Part shown: in pieces, positions 11,701 through 21,001 of the stretch
How positions within the stretch are numbered: position 1 is the first letter of the stretch
Layout: every line of letters starts with the position of its first letter
NCBI GenBank assembly: GCA_963682005.1
Contig: OY820914.1
Coordinates: 1,550,001 to 1,614,000 of the forward strand
DNA length: 64,000 nucleotides
Source of the DNA: CAIYUC01 sp963682005
Lineage (GTDB): Bacteria > Bacteroidota > Bacteroidia > Bacteroidales > FEN-979
Direction of reading: 5' to 3'
Made by a program: the position numbers and the translations under genes
Notes under the pieces: model-generated
What the model was told of the DNA's origin: nothing
What the model saw: the letters and a program-made list of their open reading frames with translations, nothing else
Database searches by the model: none

Positions 11701-12540
11701 CTTGAAAGCAGTTTTGTCCGCGGCGACTGGGCCTTTGCCATACCGGTAACAGGAGGGGAAACGGTTATTGTAAACGGATCCAATGTTACACAGAACTTCT
11801 ACGGGCTATGCGTGGGCGACGTGAACGGATCAAATACCCCGTCTGCAGGGAAATCAGCGCAGAACCCTGTTTCTCTTACCAATGACGGATCAGTTGATGT
11901 AACACCCGGCCAGATCCTGGACATTCCGATGAGAATCGTGAATACGGGTCAGTTCGGTGCCGTTTCACTGGTGCTCACTTACCCCGGTGAATTGATAACG
12001 GTGGAAAACGTGACAATGACCAGGCCAGGACTCATCTATAACATTAATAGGAACCAGGTCAGGCTTGCCTGGTCGGATCCTGAACCCCTTGACCTTGTTA
12101 ACGGGGATGAGCTGTTAACGCTACGGATCCGGGTATCAAAGGACTTCAAGGATGGCATGACGGCGGAATTCTCATTGACCGATGAATCTGAACTGGCCGA
12201 CGGATGGGGAAATCCTGTTCCGGATGCGGCATTGAGCACACTGAAACTACGGTCAGCGGCGAATAATGGCATAACGGGGAACATCAGTGTATTCCCGAAT
12301 CCTGCCGGTCACGAGGTGAATATTGAGTATGAACTGGGCAAAGCTGCTGAAATCAGCGTCGAACTGGCATCTGTACAGGGACAGACTTTGAAAAGGCTGA
12401 CTTTTTCTCATGCCGGTCAAGGGAAATACCTTGATAAAATTGATCTTTCAGGATTCGCGAATGGCGTTTACCTGCTTAAGATCCGGACGGGAGAAGAAAC
12501 GGGCGGGGAAACTACTGTTAAGCTGGTAGTTTCCAGATAA
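8764..12540 (+). CDS. Secreted VPS10/sortilin-like propeller protein with X-dockerin-cohesin cassette and T9SS sorting domain
   Basis: A 1258-residue protein. The signal peptide is residues 1-20 (ending LFSQP). A charged segment rich in Lys, Glu and Tyr (20-110) resembles the pre-propeller region of many Bacteroidota sortilin-like T9SS proteins. The propeller (about 115-770) is a series of BNR-type repeats with motifs such as STNGGTTW, TTNGGTTW and STTGGTSW. An Ig-like domain (772-860) contains TYYRAELS. The common cassette follows: X module (863-925), dockerin-like (926-1025, with DANLSNSINGTD as the calcium loop), cohesin-like (1030-1165) and T9SS type A domain (1170-1258, beginning near ISVFPNPAG). 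No catalytic residues were identified, so a binding role is more likely than an enzymatic one. It lies 42 bases after the C1A peptidase gene and is probably in its operon. Confidence 0.93.
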   Translation: MKRRYLLFLMVLFAPALFSQPWLKNLPQDKLKKELTLYDYRKAFDEYWAPFKVDKGYYMENGVKKKAAGWKQFKRWEYNMEGQINPATGAFPEKTAEQVYEEYLQKNPDIKSPASLTANWVSKGPIVSDGGYSGIGRLNCIAFHPSNNSMYWVGAASGGLWVTTNNASSWICLTDNNGVLAVSDIVIPTDFATSNTIYIATGDKDHWDNRSIGVLKSTNGGTTWNTTGITFALVDNKMVYRLLLDPGNNQTLIAATSNGVYKTTNGGTTWSTLLTSTVFIDMEYKPGDFNTLYGSTTGGEIWYSSNGGGNWTRAFYDASAKRIELGVSANQPTWVYALAAAANNGLYAIYKSTTSGTSYSQVFAGTTLNLLGWNSDGMDSGGQGWYDLSLAVVPTNANILLVGGVNTWRSTTGGTSWSIVNHWWGDGVPAAHADKHNLVFRSNGDLFECNDGGVYLSSNNGTSWTDKSNGIVSSQMYKLGVSQTVSNETVTGLQDNGTKLYTSGFWYDIIGGDGMECLIDFDNNNIQYGSYVYGEIYRTTDHWTTSTMIQPPSSGDGAWVTPYMIDPTAPIVLYAGYTNMWKTTDRGNTWTQLGTLSTSDKIRSMAIAPSYALKMYVASTNTIWMTQDGGTVWTNITGTLPVGSGNITSIAVQNNASGTVWVTLGGYNSTTVYQSTNSGTTWTNISTGLPSLPAYSIVQNKQSTSEVQLYVGTELGVYFKKGSSNWVPFNTGLPNLKIGELDIYYAASSQNSKLRAATYGRGLWETSVYYPDPPVGGTATSNSPICTGTPATLTLTGSTGSIYWQQSPTGSGSWTYVSGGSGATTTTYISGNLTTTTYYRAELSVTGYSAAYSTTATVIVNSCAGFAINGAFLYNNTGNTPLDLMWVRLKSNGTIVDSAQANASGQYSFANKANGTYTISGRCTKPWGGVNGTDALKIQQHFVGIEVLTEPVRILAADANLSNSINGTDAIKVKMRFVGLESSFVRGDWAFAIPVTGGETVIVNGSNVTQNFYGLCVGDVNGSNTPSAGKSAQNPVSLTNDGSVDVTPGQILDIPMRIVNTGQFGAVSLVLTYPGELITVENVTMTRPGLIYNINRNQVRLAWSDPEPLDLVNGDELLTLRIRVSKDFKDGMTAEFSLTDESELADGWGNPVPDAALSTLKLRSAANNGITGNISVFPNPAGHEVNIEYELGKAAEISVELASVQGQTLKRLTFSHAGQGKYLDKIDLSGFANGVYLLKIRTGEETGGETTVKLVVSR

Positions 12541-12580
12541 CCTGGGTTTTTTATTATAGGTAGGCAGGGATTCTCAAACC

Positions 12581-12632
12581 ACCTCATCCCCTGCACCCCT
12601 TCTCCTGAAGGAGAAGGGGCCGGGGATGAGGT
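12581..12632. repeat. 52-bp two-tier inverted repeat (hairpin) between genes
   Basis: Outer arms ACCTCATCCCC (12581-12591) and GGGGATGAGGT (12622-12632) are perfectly complementary. Inner arms CCCCTTCTCC (12596-12605) and GGAGAAGGGG (12610-12619) are also perfect, around a TGAA loop. The element starts 41 bases after the stop codon at 12540. It could terminate transcription, although no T-run follows, or it could be a REP-like mobile palindrome. Confidence 0.75.
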
Positions 12633-12660
12633 TATATAGATACCTGTATGAAAAGAAATT

Positions 12661-12691
12661 TTTGAGGTCTCCTTCCTTGTGGGTAACTTTA
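12661..12691 (+). promoter_or_regulatory. Bacteroidota-type promoter for the gene at 12737
   Basis: TTTG at 12661-12664, a 19-base spacer and TAACTTTA at 12684-12691 match the Bacteroidota consensus TTTG-N19-TAnnTTTG at every fixed position except the last. The predicted start near 12698 gives a leader of about 40 bases before the ATG at 12737. It lies just after the 52-bp hairpin, so a new transcription unit probably begins here. Confidence 0.6.
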
Positions 12692-12736
12692 TACCCAGAT
12701 TCATCCATGATGTTCATCTTGTAAATAATCGGGAAC

Positions 12737-15352
12737 ATGACCATTGGCAAAACATGCCTGCTTTTCCTGCTCCTCTTCTGCGGACCCGGACTGTATTCAC
12801 AAACCACCGGAACCCCGTTTAGTTTAGTGGCCGGTGCCGGTTATAAGAGCTGCATTCCCCTGAACTGGCGGTGGCCATCCTCAAACCCGCCCGGTCCGGA
12901 TGATCCTCCGTCATACTACAATATTTACAGGAAGACGGAGCCGGCCGGCCTTTTCACGCTGATCGGAAATACACAAGGTTATTCGGATTTCATTCCTTCT
13001 GGATGCTATACGGACACGAATGTGACCCCGGCGGTTTCCTACTCATATAAAGTGACAGCCTTTGTTGACAGTATCGAAACCGGATTTTCAAACGCCGTAA
13101 CGTCAACCTGCGGAACGACCGGTTACCAGGCCAACATTCCAAATTCATCTTATCCGCTGGTGATCGACGGAGTGATCGATCCTTCAGAATGGGCCGATGC
13201 CGTGATTATAAACATCACAAATTCGCTGGGGGTGTTTAACCAGGCACCGGCACAGCCAGTTTCCGCATATTTGAAGAGGGTCAGGAATTTCCTGTATATA
13301 GGGGTCAGGGACCTTGCTGATACCACGAACGGCCAGGATCAATGTGCCATTTATTTCGACAATAATGCCAACAAGATATTCGATAATTCCGATGGGAATC
13401 TATGGATCGACCAACTCGCTGATAACTCCGTCCAGGTCAGTTACAGGGGTATTTCAGGAACATTCCCATCCGGACTTGCATTCGCCCTGCCTGTGCCGGT
13501 CTCTGCGGGTGTGACAGCTGCCATGTCGATGAATGCAGGACACCGCGAATATGAAGCCAGGATCGACTTTGACAATACACCGCTTCATCCTGCCGACACT
13601 GTTTTCGGATGCTACCTGTTCACCCGCGACCAGGGAACCGGCAACTTCAATGCGCACTGGCCCGACGGTCATGTATGGTGTGATCCGGGCACATACGGCG
13701 AGCTGCATACAACAACTCCGGTCTATATTGCCCCCGTTACAAAGGTCCCCTCAATCGGAACCCAGTATAATGTGCCCGTTACATTGCCTGTCACGGTCTC
13801 AAATTTCAACAACATCTCCGCATTTTCATTGCGGCTCGAATATGACCCAACTGTTCTGACCTTTACGGGCTTTTCAAATGTAAATCCACAGCTTCCGGGC
13901 CTGACCGTGGCTGATGTACCTGTGTCAGCCTCTCTTCATAAGATATCAGTTGCCTGGTCGGGGACCACGTTTAAAAGCATCCCGCCTGACGGGAAGATCG
14001 CCGATCTCTTCTTCTTCTATTCAACCGGAACATCCCCGCTCACCTGGAATAATGAAGCAAATGCAGGTAATGATTGCTTCTACCTGGATGCATTCGGCGA
14101 CCCATTGACAGATACACCGTCATCTGCATTTTATATCAATGGAGATGTGCATTATTCGCCCGGTTTCAGGATAAACGGAACAATCAACTACAACAATGAC
14201 TCACTGACTTCGCTCGACAATGTCAAAGTCATATTAAAACAAGGCAGTACCAGGATAGACTCAACCACAACAAATCCTGCAGGGAATTTTGAATTCTACC
14301 CGGTAATGAACAACACTTATACGCTGCAGGCCATATGCAGCAAGCCCTGGCAAGGGGTGAACGGAACGGATGCGTTGAAGATCCAGCGGCATTTTGCCGG
14401 AATAGAGCTGATCACCGAACCCGTGCGACTCCTGGCAGCCGATGTGAACAACAGCGGCAGCATCAATGGCACGGATGCCGTGAAGGTGAAAATGAGGTTC
14501 GTGGGAATGGATACAAGTTTTGCACGGGGTGACTGGACTTTTGCGAAACCTGTTACTGGCGGGGATACGGTGATCGTGAACGGATCGGATGTTACGCAGA
14601 ATATTTTCGGCTTGTGTGTGGGGGATGTGAATGGATCCAATATCCCCGGACCGGGTAAATCAAATTCCGACGTTGTGGAGTTATTAACGGATGGGGTCAT
14701 TGAACTGGAAGAAAACAAGACATCCGAAGTGCCTGTCAGGATAAAATCAGCCACACAGATCGGTGCCGTTTCGCTGGTCTTCAACTATCCTTCAGCCTGG
14801 ATGACCATTGAAGACGTGACCATGAACAGGTCCGGACTGATCTATCAAGTTGCCGGGAACCAGCTGAGATTGGCCTGGTCGGATCCTGATCCCTTTGATC
14901 TTAAAAGCGGAGATCTGTTTTTAACCCTTTTCATTAAGCAGGCCCTGCAATCCGGTAATCACAGTGAAGAGCAATTATCACTGGCAAGTGAAACAGAAAT
15001 TGCTGATAGCCGGGGAAACCCGTTAAAAAATATTGAACTTACCTGCCCCGCATTAAAAATGTCTGCAAACGACAATGCTTTTACCGGCTTGATGAGGATT
15101 TATCCCAGCCCTTCACAAGGACGGATCAACCTCGATTATTCCCTGCCGGAAACAAGAATTGTTATCGTTGAAATCACCAAAGCTGACGGCACAAAAGCCT
15201 GTGAACGGAACCTTGGATCGCAATCAACAGGAAGACATTCTGCAAACCTTGATCTGTCATTTCTATCAAGTGGCTTTTATTTCTGCCGGATAATAGATGC
15301 TGAAAAACAGTTGGTATTAAAGAATTTTTATAAATTTGTTATAACCAAATAA
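12737..15352 (+). CDS. Secreted Fn3/CBM9-like protein with two cohesin-like domains, dockerin and T9SS sorting domain
   Basis: An 871-residue protein. The start at 12737 gives a good signal peptide (hydrophobic CLLFLLLF core, ending LYSQT). Domains: Fn3-like (25-130), CBM9/DOMON-like (140-325, with VIDGVIDPSEWAD at its start), cohesin-like (327-472), X module (473-535), dockerin-like (536-632, with DVNNSGSINGTD), second cohesin-like domain (640-765) and T9SS type A domain (785-871). From the Fn3 onward it is collinear with the last 860 residues of the C1A peptidase at 1141, as if that tail were a free-standing gene. The cohesin-like domain also shares a 62-base identical DNA block with the gene at 15627. 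There is no catalytic domain; it probably acts as an adaptor binding both carbohydrate or protein surfaces and other complex members. The CBM9 assignment is by pattern only. Confidence 0.92.
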   Translation: MTIGKTCLLFLLLFCGPGLYSQTTGTPFSLVAGAGYKSCIPLNWRWPSSNPPGPDDPPSYYNIYRKTEPAGLFTLIGNTQGYSDFIPSGCYTDTNVTPAVSYSYKVTAFVDSIETGFSNAVTSTCGTTGYQANIPNSSYPLVIDGVIDPSEWADAVIINITNSLGVFNQAPAQPVSAYLKRVRNFLYIGVRDLADTTNGQDQCAIYFDNNANKIFDNSDGNLWIDQLADNSVQVSYRGISGTFPSGLAFALPVPVSAGVTAAMSMNAGHREYEARIDFDNTPLHPADTVFGCYLFTRDQGTGNFNAHWPDGHVWCDPGTYGELHTTTPVYIAPVTKVPSIGTQYNVPVTLPVTVSNFNNISAFSLRLEYDPTVLTFTGFSNVNPQLPGLTVADVPVSASLHKISVAWSGTTFKSIPPDGKIADLFFFYSTGTSPLTWNNEANAGNDCFYLDAFGDPLTDTPSSAFYINGDVHYSPGFRINGTINYNNDSLTSLDNVKVILKQGSTRIDSTTTNPAGNFEFYPVMNNTYTLQAICSKPWQGVNGTDALKIQRHFAGIELITEPVRLLAADVNNSGSINGTDAVKVKMRFVGMDTSFARGDWTFAKPVTGGDTVIVNGSDVTQNIFGLCVGDVNGSNIPGPGKSNSDVVELLTDGVIELEENKTSEVPVRIKSATQIGAVSLVFNYPSAWMTIEDVTMNRSGLIYQVAGNQLRLAWSDPDPFDLKSGDLFLTLFIKQALQSGNHSEEQLSLASETEIADSRGNPLKNIELTCPALKMSANDNAFTGLMRIYPSPSQGRINLDYSLPETRIVIVEITKADGTKACERNLGSQSTGRHSANLDLSFLSSGFYFCRIIDAEKQLVLKNFYKFVITK

Positions 15353-15626
15353 GGGGTTTCCACAGCTCAAATCCCGGCGACTGACAAGTTGAATATCAGA
15401 AATTTTCTCATCACAGGCTTTCTTTCGATTGCTTTGCTTGTTCTGGTAATGGTTTTTATGATCGGGAGGATCATGGTATTGTCCAGGATTCCAATGGGTA
15501 TCGGAGTGATCTTGTATTATAAATCAGACATTCAAGATGTTTTTCATCAAACAAACAGTATTAAAACATTTCCTGAAACCGGCTTTTTCAATTCGAATTA
15601 TCCCGGCATAACTTAAGAACAAGCCT
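15353..15626. other. 274-base intergenic region
   Basis: Lies between two same-strand giant genes. No clear promoter or hairpin was found. A TTG-initiated frame at 15389-15616 would encode 75 residues with one hydrophobic stretch, but it has no visible ribosome binding site and no recognisable family, so it is not called as a gene. Confidence 0.5.
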
Positions 15627-18600
15627 ATGAAAACCAGTACTACGTTTTATTTTTTTGTTATTTGTTCGTGCTTTATTTTCAACACCAACCTTGCAAATGC
15701 ACAATGGACTGCGCAAACAAGCGGTACCACGGTTTCATTAAGATCTGTATATTTTCCGGATGCAAATACGGGCTATACTGTGGGATCAAGTGGTTTGATC
15801 AGAAAAACAATTAATGGTGGTTCTTCCTGGACTTCATTATTTAGCGGAACGACTCAAACCCTCTGTTCGGTCTTTTTCATGGATGTCAATACAGGTTGGG
15901 TCGCAGGCTATAATGGAACGATATTGAAAACAACCAATGGCGGATTAAATTGGACTACTCAGCCCAGCGGTACTACAGATCCGCTCTTTTCAATCTTTTT
16001 TGTGGATGCTAATTGCGGGTATGCTGTAGGCGGATGGTCCGGAATGGTTCTTAAAACCATCAATGGAGGAATAAACTGGACATTACAAACAGACGCATCA
16101 TCTGATATGATAACTTCCGCCTATTTTACAGATGCGAATACAGGGTATGTTGCTGATATTTCAGGGTCAATTTTCAAAACAGGTAATGGCGGCAGCACCT
16201 GGATCACACAAACCAGCGGAACCTCCAATAGTCTGAATTCAATTTGTTTTGCTGATCCAAACACAGGTTATTCAGTGGGAGAAAATGGAACGATCTTAAA
16301 AACAGTCAATGGCGGAACCAGCTGGGCTCCTCAAACAAGCGGGACGATAAATGGACTGAATTCAGTTTGTTTTATTAATTCCAATGTGGGATATGTTGTC
16401 GGCGTTTCGGGAACAATTCTAAAAACTACCGATGGCGGTATCAACTGGATTGCTCAGGTAAGCGGGACAACCAATGGTTTAAGCGCTGTTCATTTTACCC
16501 CGGCGAATATGGGCTATGCCGTTGGGAACAGCGGGATAATTCTGTCAACCATGTTTGCTACCCCGAATTGGAATTCCCAGGCAAGCGGAACAACTCAATA
16601 TTTGCTTTCAGTATTTTTCACCGATGTCAATACGGGTTATATCGCCGGGAATAATGGAATATTGAAAACCATTGATGGCGGGACAAACTGGGCACCTCAA
16701 ACAAGTGGTACTGCCAATGCACTGAATTCTGTTGTTTTTCCGGAAGCCAGTACAGGATATTCGGCCGGTAATAACGGAACCATTATTAAGACAACAGATG
16801 GCGGAACGAACTGGGTACTCCAAACAAGCGGAACGACACAACCTTTATGGTCAGTATTCTTTATAAATGCAAGTACTGGTTATGCTATTGGTAATGGCGG
16901 GACGATCATAAAAACAACGAATGGCGGGGCAACCTGGACCACACAAACGGGCGGGACAACGAACGTCCTTTATTCTGTATTCTTCATTGGCACTGATACC
17001 GGTTACATTACAGGAACTGGTGGATTAATTCTGCGGACAACAAACGGTGGAGCAAGCTGGACATTACAAGCGAGCGGAACAACCAATAATTTAAATGCTG
17101 TTTTTTTCCCCAATGACAGTATAGGATATATTGCTGGTGCTAACGGAACAATTCTGAAAACAACCAATCATGGACTCACTTGGACGGCACAGACATCCGG
17201 AACTTCCGATGCAATATATTCTGTGCATTTCACCGATGCCAATAAAGGTTGTGTTGTTGGTGGGAATGGCATCATTCTGAAAACAGGTGATGGCGGGATA
17301 ACATGGACGCCACAATTCAGCGGGACTATGGTTCCGTTACGGTCAGTTTATTTCCCGGATGTCAATACCGGCTTTGCCGTGGGGTATAATGGCACAATTA
17401 TCAAAACAACTTCCGGAGGATGGTGTACTGGCATCCCTGGCAAACCTGCAGGTCCAAACTCAATATGCCAACCCACGGGGAACTACCAGTATGTCACAAC
17501 CGGAGCTGATTATGCCACTTCCTATATCTGGTCTTTGAAGCCGGCATCAGCAGGTACAATTTCCGGATCAGGAACCACCTCAGCCGTCGTATGGAACGGA
17601 ACCTGCAATACTAATGTTGCCATCATCGTTCAAGGTGACAAAGCCGGATGTACCGGTGAAACATCTTCTCTTACCGTTGCCATTAACCATGTTCTTCCCG
17701 GCACATTTAGCTTAACCTCTCCGGTTAACGGATCATGGGTTTCGGGCACTCCATTATTTCAGTGGGGTACTTCAACAGGTAGCACGAAGTATAGTTTATA
17801 TGTTGATGGCGTTTTAAAAAAAGAAAATATTACAGGTACATCATACCAGCTTTTACCTGATGAGGCAATGAGCAATGGTATGCACACCTGGTATGTGACC
17901 GGCAATAACATTTGTACGACTCAATCAAATGAAACCTGGAGTTTTCGTGCTGATGCAGCGTCACCAAGTGTTTTCAATCTCACTGCTCCCGCCAATAATA
18001 GCTGGACCACAAACACTCAACCTACATTTCAATGGTCGGCATCTTCTGATGTAAGCAGCGGGCTTGCAAAATATCAGTTATGGATTGACGGGGTCCTGAA
18101 CAAAGATAATATTTCAAATTCATCAACAACTACAACTCCGGTCAGCCCACTTGCAAATGGTTCTCATACCTGGTGGATTAAAGCAATCGATAACGTCGGC
18201 AATTCCCGGAGCTCCGACCAGACCTGGACCCTCAAAATTGATGATATTCCTCCCGGGGTATATAACTCTTCCGCTCTGAATCTGGATGGAATAAATGATT
18301 ATGTGTCCATTGGATCAGCCAGTATTTTAAATATGACCTACAATTTTACCATTGAAGCATGGGTTAATTTTCAATCGGGGGGGAATAATAGTCCGAGGAT
18401 CATTTCAAAGCAAACCGATGATTGGGGAATGCCGGGAGATTATTCGATCTATACAGACGGAACGGGAACATCCAGGAAAATCCATTTCTGGATCAAGAAT
18501 ATTGGTGAAATCATAACAAGTAATTTTTTATATGCCGGAACATATAACCATGTTGCAGCCACGATCAGCGGAACACAAACAGCCTCCCAAATGCTGATTT

Positions 18601-20969
18601 ACATAAATGGCGAAGTTCAGGCCCAGGGCAATTTTACCGGAACTCTTGCACCCACCACGACTCCGGTTGTTTTCGGACGCAAAGGTTCCGGCAGTAACAA
18701 CCTGGATCTCTTCTGCGGGAAGCTTGACGAAATCAGGTTCTGGAATTATTGCCGCAGCCAGTCCCAGATCAATGAGTATAAAGAGGTTCCACTATCAGGG
18801 AATGAACCTGGTCTTGCAGGATACTGGAATTTTGACGAGCAGACTGGAAGTACAGCCTACGACCTCACCGGACAAAATAATGGCGCTGTTTATGGAGGCG
18901 CTACATATAGCACAACCAATCTTCCGATGTTGAAATTATGCCATCAGTATTTACCGGTTTCAGATGGATTTTTACCGGAAGGTCCCCTGTTGTTCAAATG
19001 GGGTTCGGCGCCTGACAAGGGGATCGGCTTTGAAAAATTCCAGCTATTCGTTGATGGTATCCTTAAAGCAAATGATCTTCCGGATACAACCTATGTATTC
19101 TCGTCACCCTTAAGCTATGGTCAGCATAATTGGTTTGTAAAAGGGTTTGACTCTCTTGACAACAACCAACCGTGCGCCACTCGATCCTTTTACATAGATA
19201 ACGCTCCACCCAATGTGTTTGACCTGGTTTTGCCTCCTGACAGTGGGATTGTAAACCTGCCCACCCCGGACCTGACCTGGCAAAATACGCTCGATTCAAC
19301 AGGAGGCAGTGGATTGCGCAAGTATCAACTCTGGATAAACCAGGTAAAAAACCGGGACAGCATTCCTGCTGCTCAAACAACAATTTCTCCGTCTGCAGTA
19401 TTACAACAGGGTGAATATTCCTGGTTTGTAAAAGCATTTGACAATGTCGGGAATATCAGGCAATCAATCCATACCCGGATCTTTTTTGTCGACTGGGAAC
19501 CTCCCACTGCTTTTACTCTTGTCTCTCCAGTTAATGATGACACTGTAAAGATCAGGAGGCCTTTGTTCAAATGGCATTCTTCCTCGGATATCGGTAGCGG
19601 ACTTTTAAGATATGAGCTGAATATTTCGGGAAAACCCATCGTGATAGTGGCGGCAACCGATACTTCAGTAGTGCTTCCCTATAACCTGACCAATGGAGCC
19701 TATACCTGGTTTGTGAAGGCGTTTGACCGGGCCGGATCATTCACCAGCTCGAACGTTCATGCATTTATCGCAGACATCCCGATCGCAATAAGCGGGGTAT
19801 TCAGTTACAATAATTCTCAGAACACAGCAATGGACTCTGTCAGGGTCTACCTTAAGCGGAACAATGTTGTGAAAGATTCGATTAAAACAGATCTGACAGG
19901 AAACTATGTTTTTTACATCAAAACCAATGGGACCTACTCCCTTATTTCCCAGACGACAAAACCCTGGGGTGGAGTGAATGGTACGGATGCATTGAAGATA
20001 CAACGCCATTTTACGGGCCTTGAATACATAACCGAGCCTGTCAGGCTCCAGGCCGCCGATGTCAACAACAGCGGAAGCATCAATGGCACCGACGCCCTCA
20101 AGGTCAAGCGGCGGTTCACCGGCATGGATACCGGATTTGACCGTGGGGACTGGACATTTGCAAAGGCAGTTACCGGCGGAGACACCATCATCATTAACGG
20201 GAATGATGTAAACCAGAACTTTTACGGCCTTTGTGTGGGCGATGTCAATGGCTCAAATGTGCCAGTGCCGGGCAAATCAGGGCAGGAAAATGTTTTACTT
20301 GTTCTCGACGGATCGATCAGGGTGACTGCGGGACAGATTATAGAACTTCCTGTCCGTGTAAACGCACCGGGGCAGTTCGGTGCGGTTTCGCTGGTCTTCA
20401 ACTATCCTTCAGCCTGGATGACCATTGAAGACGTGACCATGAACAGATCCGGGTTAATCTATCATATTTCCGGGAACCAGGTCAGGATTGCCTGGTCGGA
20501 TCCGGAACCGCTGGACCTGGGATCAGGGGATGTTTTATTGACTCTGCATATAAAAGCCACGGATGATTTCAATACCCTGCAGCCAGCATCTTTCTTGTTG
20601 ACAAATGAATCAGAAATTGCAGATGGGTGGGGAAATATCTTTCCATCGGTTGTCTTATCGATCCCGGACCTGGTGACAAAAACGGAAGAAGGAAGTGAAA
20701 AGGAAAATATCAGTGTTTATCCGAATCCCGCCAGTGACCTTGTGAATGTTCAGTTTGATCTCTCTTCTGCGGGTAATATTGATCTGCGGATTATTGATCC
20801 CCTCGGACAAGTGGTTTATTTGGAACAGAGCTGGGTTGAGAGAGGGTCCGTATCAAGGAAGATCGACATCTCTGCGTTACCCACCGGTGTTTATTACCTG
20901 AAACTTGAATGTAAAACAGGGGGTGTATCCTCTGATTATATCTATAAGATCGTGAAACTGAAAAATTAA
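15627..20969 (+). CDS. Secreted double seven-bladed YCF48-like propeller protein with LamG, Ig-like domains, X-dockerin-cohesin cassette and T9SS sorting domain
   Basis: A 1780-residue protein. The signal peptide is residues 1-26 (ending ANAQW). Residues 26-601 are 14 consecutive repeats of about 41 residues with the pattern SGT...L.SV.F.D.NTGY..G..GTILKTT.GG..W, as in YCF48/BNR repeats; fourteen equals two seven-bladed propellers. A PKD/Ig-like domain (602-690), two Ig-like domains with shared LYVDG/LWIDG...WW.KA.D pattern (690-870), a LamG/concanavalin-like domain (880-1103, with LDGINDYVSIG and GKLDEIRFW) and three further Ig-like domains (1104-1385) follow. The common cassette ends the protein: X (1388-1450), dockerin-like (1450-1548), cohesin-like (1555-1680) and T9SS type A (1690-1780). 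The architecture suggests adhesion or glycan binding at the surface. The next gene begins 32 bases after the stop. Confidence 0.93.
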   Translation: MKTSTTFYFFVICSCFIFNTNLANAQWTAQTSGTTVSLRSVYFPDANTGYTVGSSGLIRKTINGGSSWTSLFSGTTQTLCSVFFMDVNTGWVAGYNGTILKTTNGGLNWTTQPSGTTDPLFSIFFVDANCGYAVGGWSGMVLKTINGGINWTLQTDASSDMITSAYFTDANTGYVADISGSIFKTGNGGSTWITQTSGTSNSLNSICFADPNTGYSVGENGTILKTVNGGTSWAPQTSGTINGLNSVCFINSNVGYVVGVSGTILKTTDGGINWIAQVSGTTNGLSAVHFTPANMGYAVGNSGIILSTMFATPNWNSQASGTTQYLLSVFFTDVNTGYIAGNNGILKTIDGGTNWAPQTSGTANALNSVVFPEASTGYSAGNNGTIIKTTDGGTNWVLQTSGTTQPLWSVFFINASTGYAIGNGGTIIKTTNGGATWTTQTGGTTNVLYSVFFIGTDTGYITGTGGLILRTTNGGASWTLQASGTTNNLNAVFFPNDSIGYIAGANGTILKTTNHGLTWTAQTSGTSDAIYSVHFTDANKGCVVGGNGIILKTGDGGITWTPQFSGTMVPLRSVYFPDVNTGFAVGYNGTIIKTTSGGWCTGIPGKPAGPNSICQPTGNYQYVTTGADYATSYIWSLKPASAGTISGSGTTSAVVWNGTCNTNVAIIVQGDKAGCTGETSSLTVAINHVLPGTFSLTSPVNGSWVSGTPLFQWGTSTGSTKYSLYVDGVLKKENITGTSYQLLPDEAMSNGMHTWYVTGNNICTTQSNETWSFRADAASPSVFNLTAPANNSWTTNTQPTFQWSASSDVSSGLAKYQLWIDGVLNKDNISNSSTTTTPVSPLANGSHTWWIKAIDNVGNSRSSDQTWTLKIDDIPPGVYNSSALNLDGINDYVSIGSASILNMTYNFTIEAWVNFQSGGNNSPRIISKQTDDWGMPGDYSIYTDGTGTSRKIHFWIKNIGEIITSNFLYAGTYNHVAATISGTQTASQMLIYINGEVQAQGNFTGTLAPTTTPVVFGRKGSGSNNLDLFCGKLDEIRFWNYCRSQSQINEYKEVPLSGNEPGLAGYWNFDEQTGSTAYDLTGQNNGAVYGGATYSTTNLPMLKLCHQYLPVSDGFLPEGPLLFKWGSAPDKGIGFEKFQLFVDGILKANDLPDTTYVFSSPLSYGQHNWFVKGFDSLDNNQPCATRSFYIDNAPPNVFDLVLPPDSGIVNLPTPDLTWQNTLDSTGGSGLRKYQLWINQVKNRDSIPAAQTTISPSAVLQQGEYSWFVKAFDNVGNIRQSIHTRIFFVDWEPPTAFTLVSPVNDDTVKIRRPLFKWHSSSDIGSGLLRYELNISGKPIVIVAATDTSVVLPYNLTNGAYTWFVKAFDRAGSFTSSNVHAFIADIPIAISGVFSYNNSQNTAMDSVRVYLKRNNVVKDSIKTDLTGNYVFYIKTNGTYSLISQTTKPWGGVNGTDALKIQRHFTGLEYITEPVRLQAADVNNSGSINGTDALKVKRRFTGMDTGFDRGDWTFAKAVTGGDTIIINGNDVNQNFYGLCVGDVNGSNVPVPGKSGQENVLLVLDGSIRVTAGQIIELPVRVNAPGQFGAVSLVFNYPSAWMTIEDVTMNRSGLIYHISGNQVRIAWSDPEPLDLGSGDVLLTLHIKATDDFNTLQPASFLLTNESEIADGWGNIFPSVVLSIPDLVTKTEEGSEKENISVYPNPASDLVNVQFDLSSAGNIDLRIIDPLGQVVYLEQSWVERGSVSRKIDISALPTGVYYLKLECKTGGVSSDYIYKIVKLKN
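15704..17430 (+). repeat. Fourteen in-frame repeats of about 123 bases
   Basis: Each unit encodes one YCF48/BNR-type blade of about 41 residues ending in GG-x-x-W. Unit 7 has lost the GG (MFATPNW) and unit 12 has NHGLTW, so the units are diverged and not a fresh expansion. Confidence 0.85.
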
Positions 20970-21001
20970 TTACTGACTAACTAACAACTATAACCAACCC
21001 C

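Noticed and set aside
15389..15616. Small membrane protein of 75 residues
   Set aside because: TTG start, no ribosome binding site, no recognisable family; it may be chance. It is mentioned only as part of the intergenic entry.
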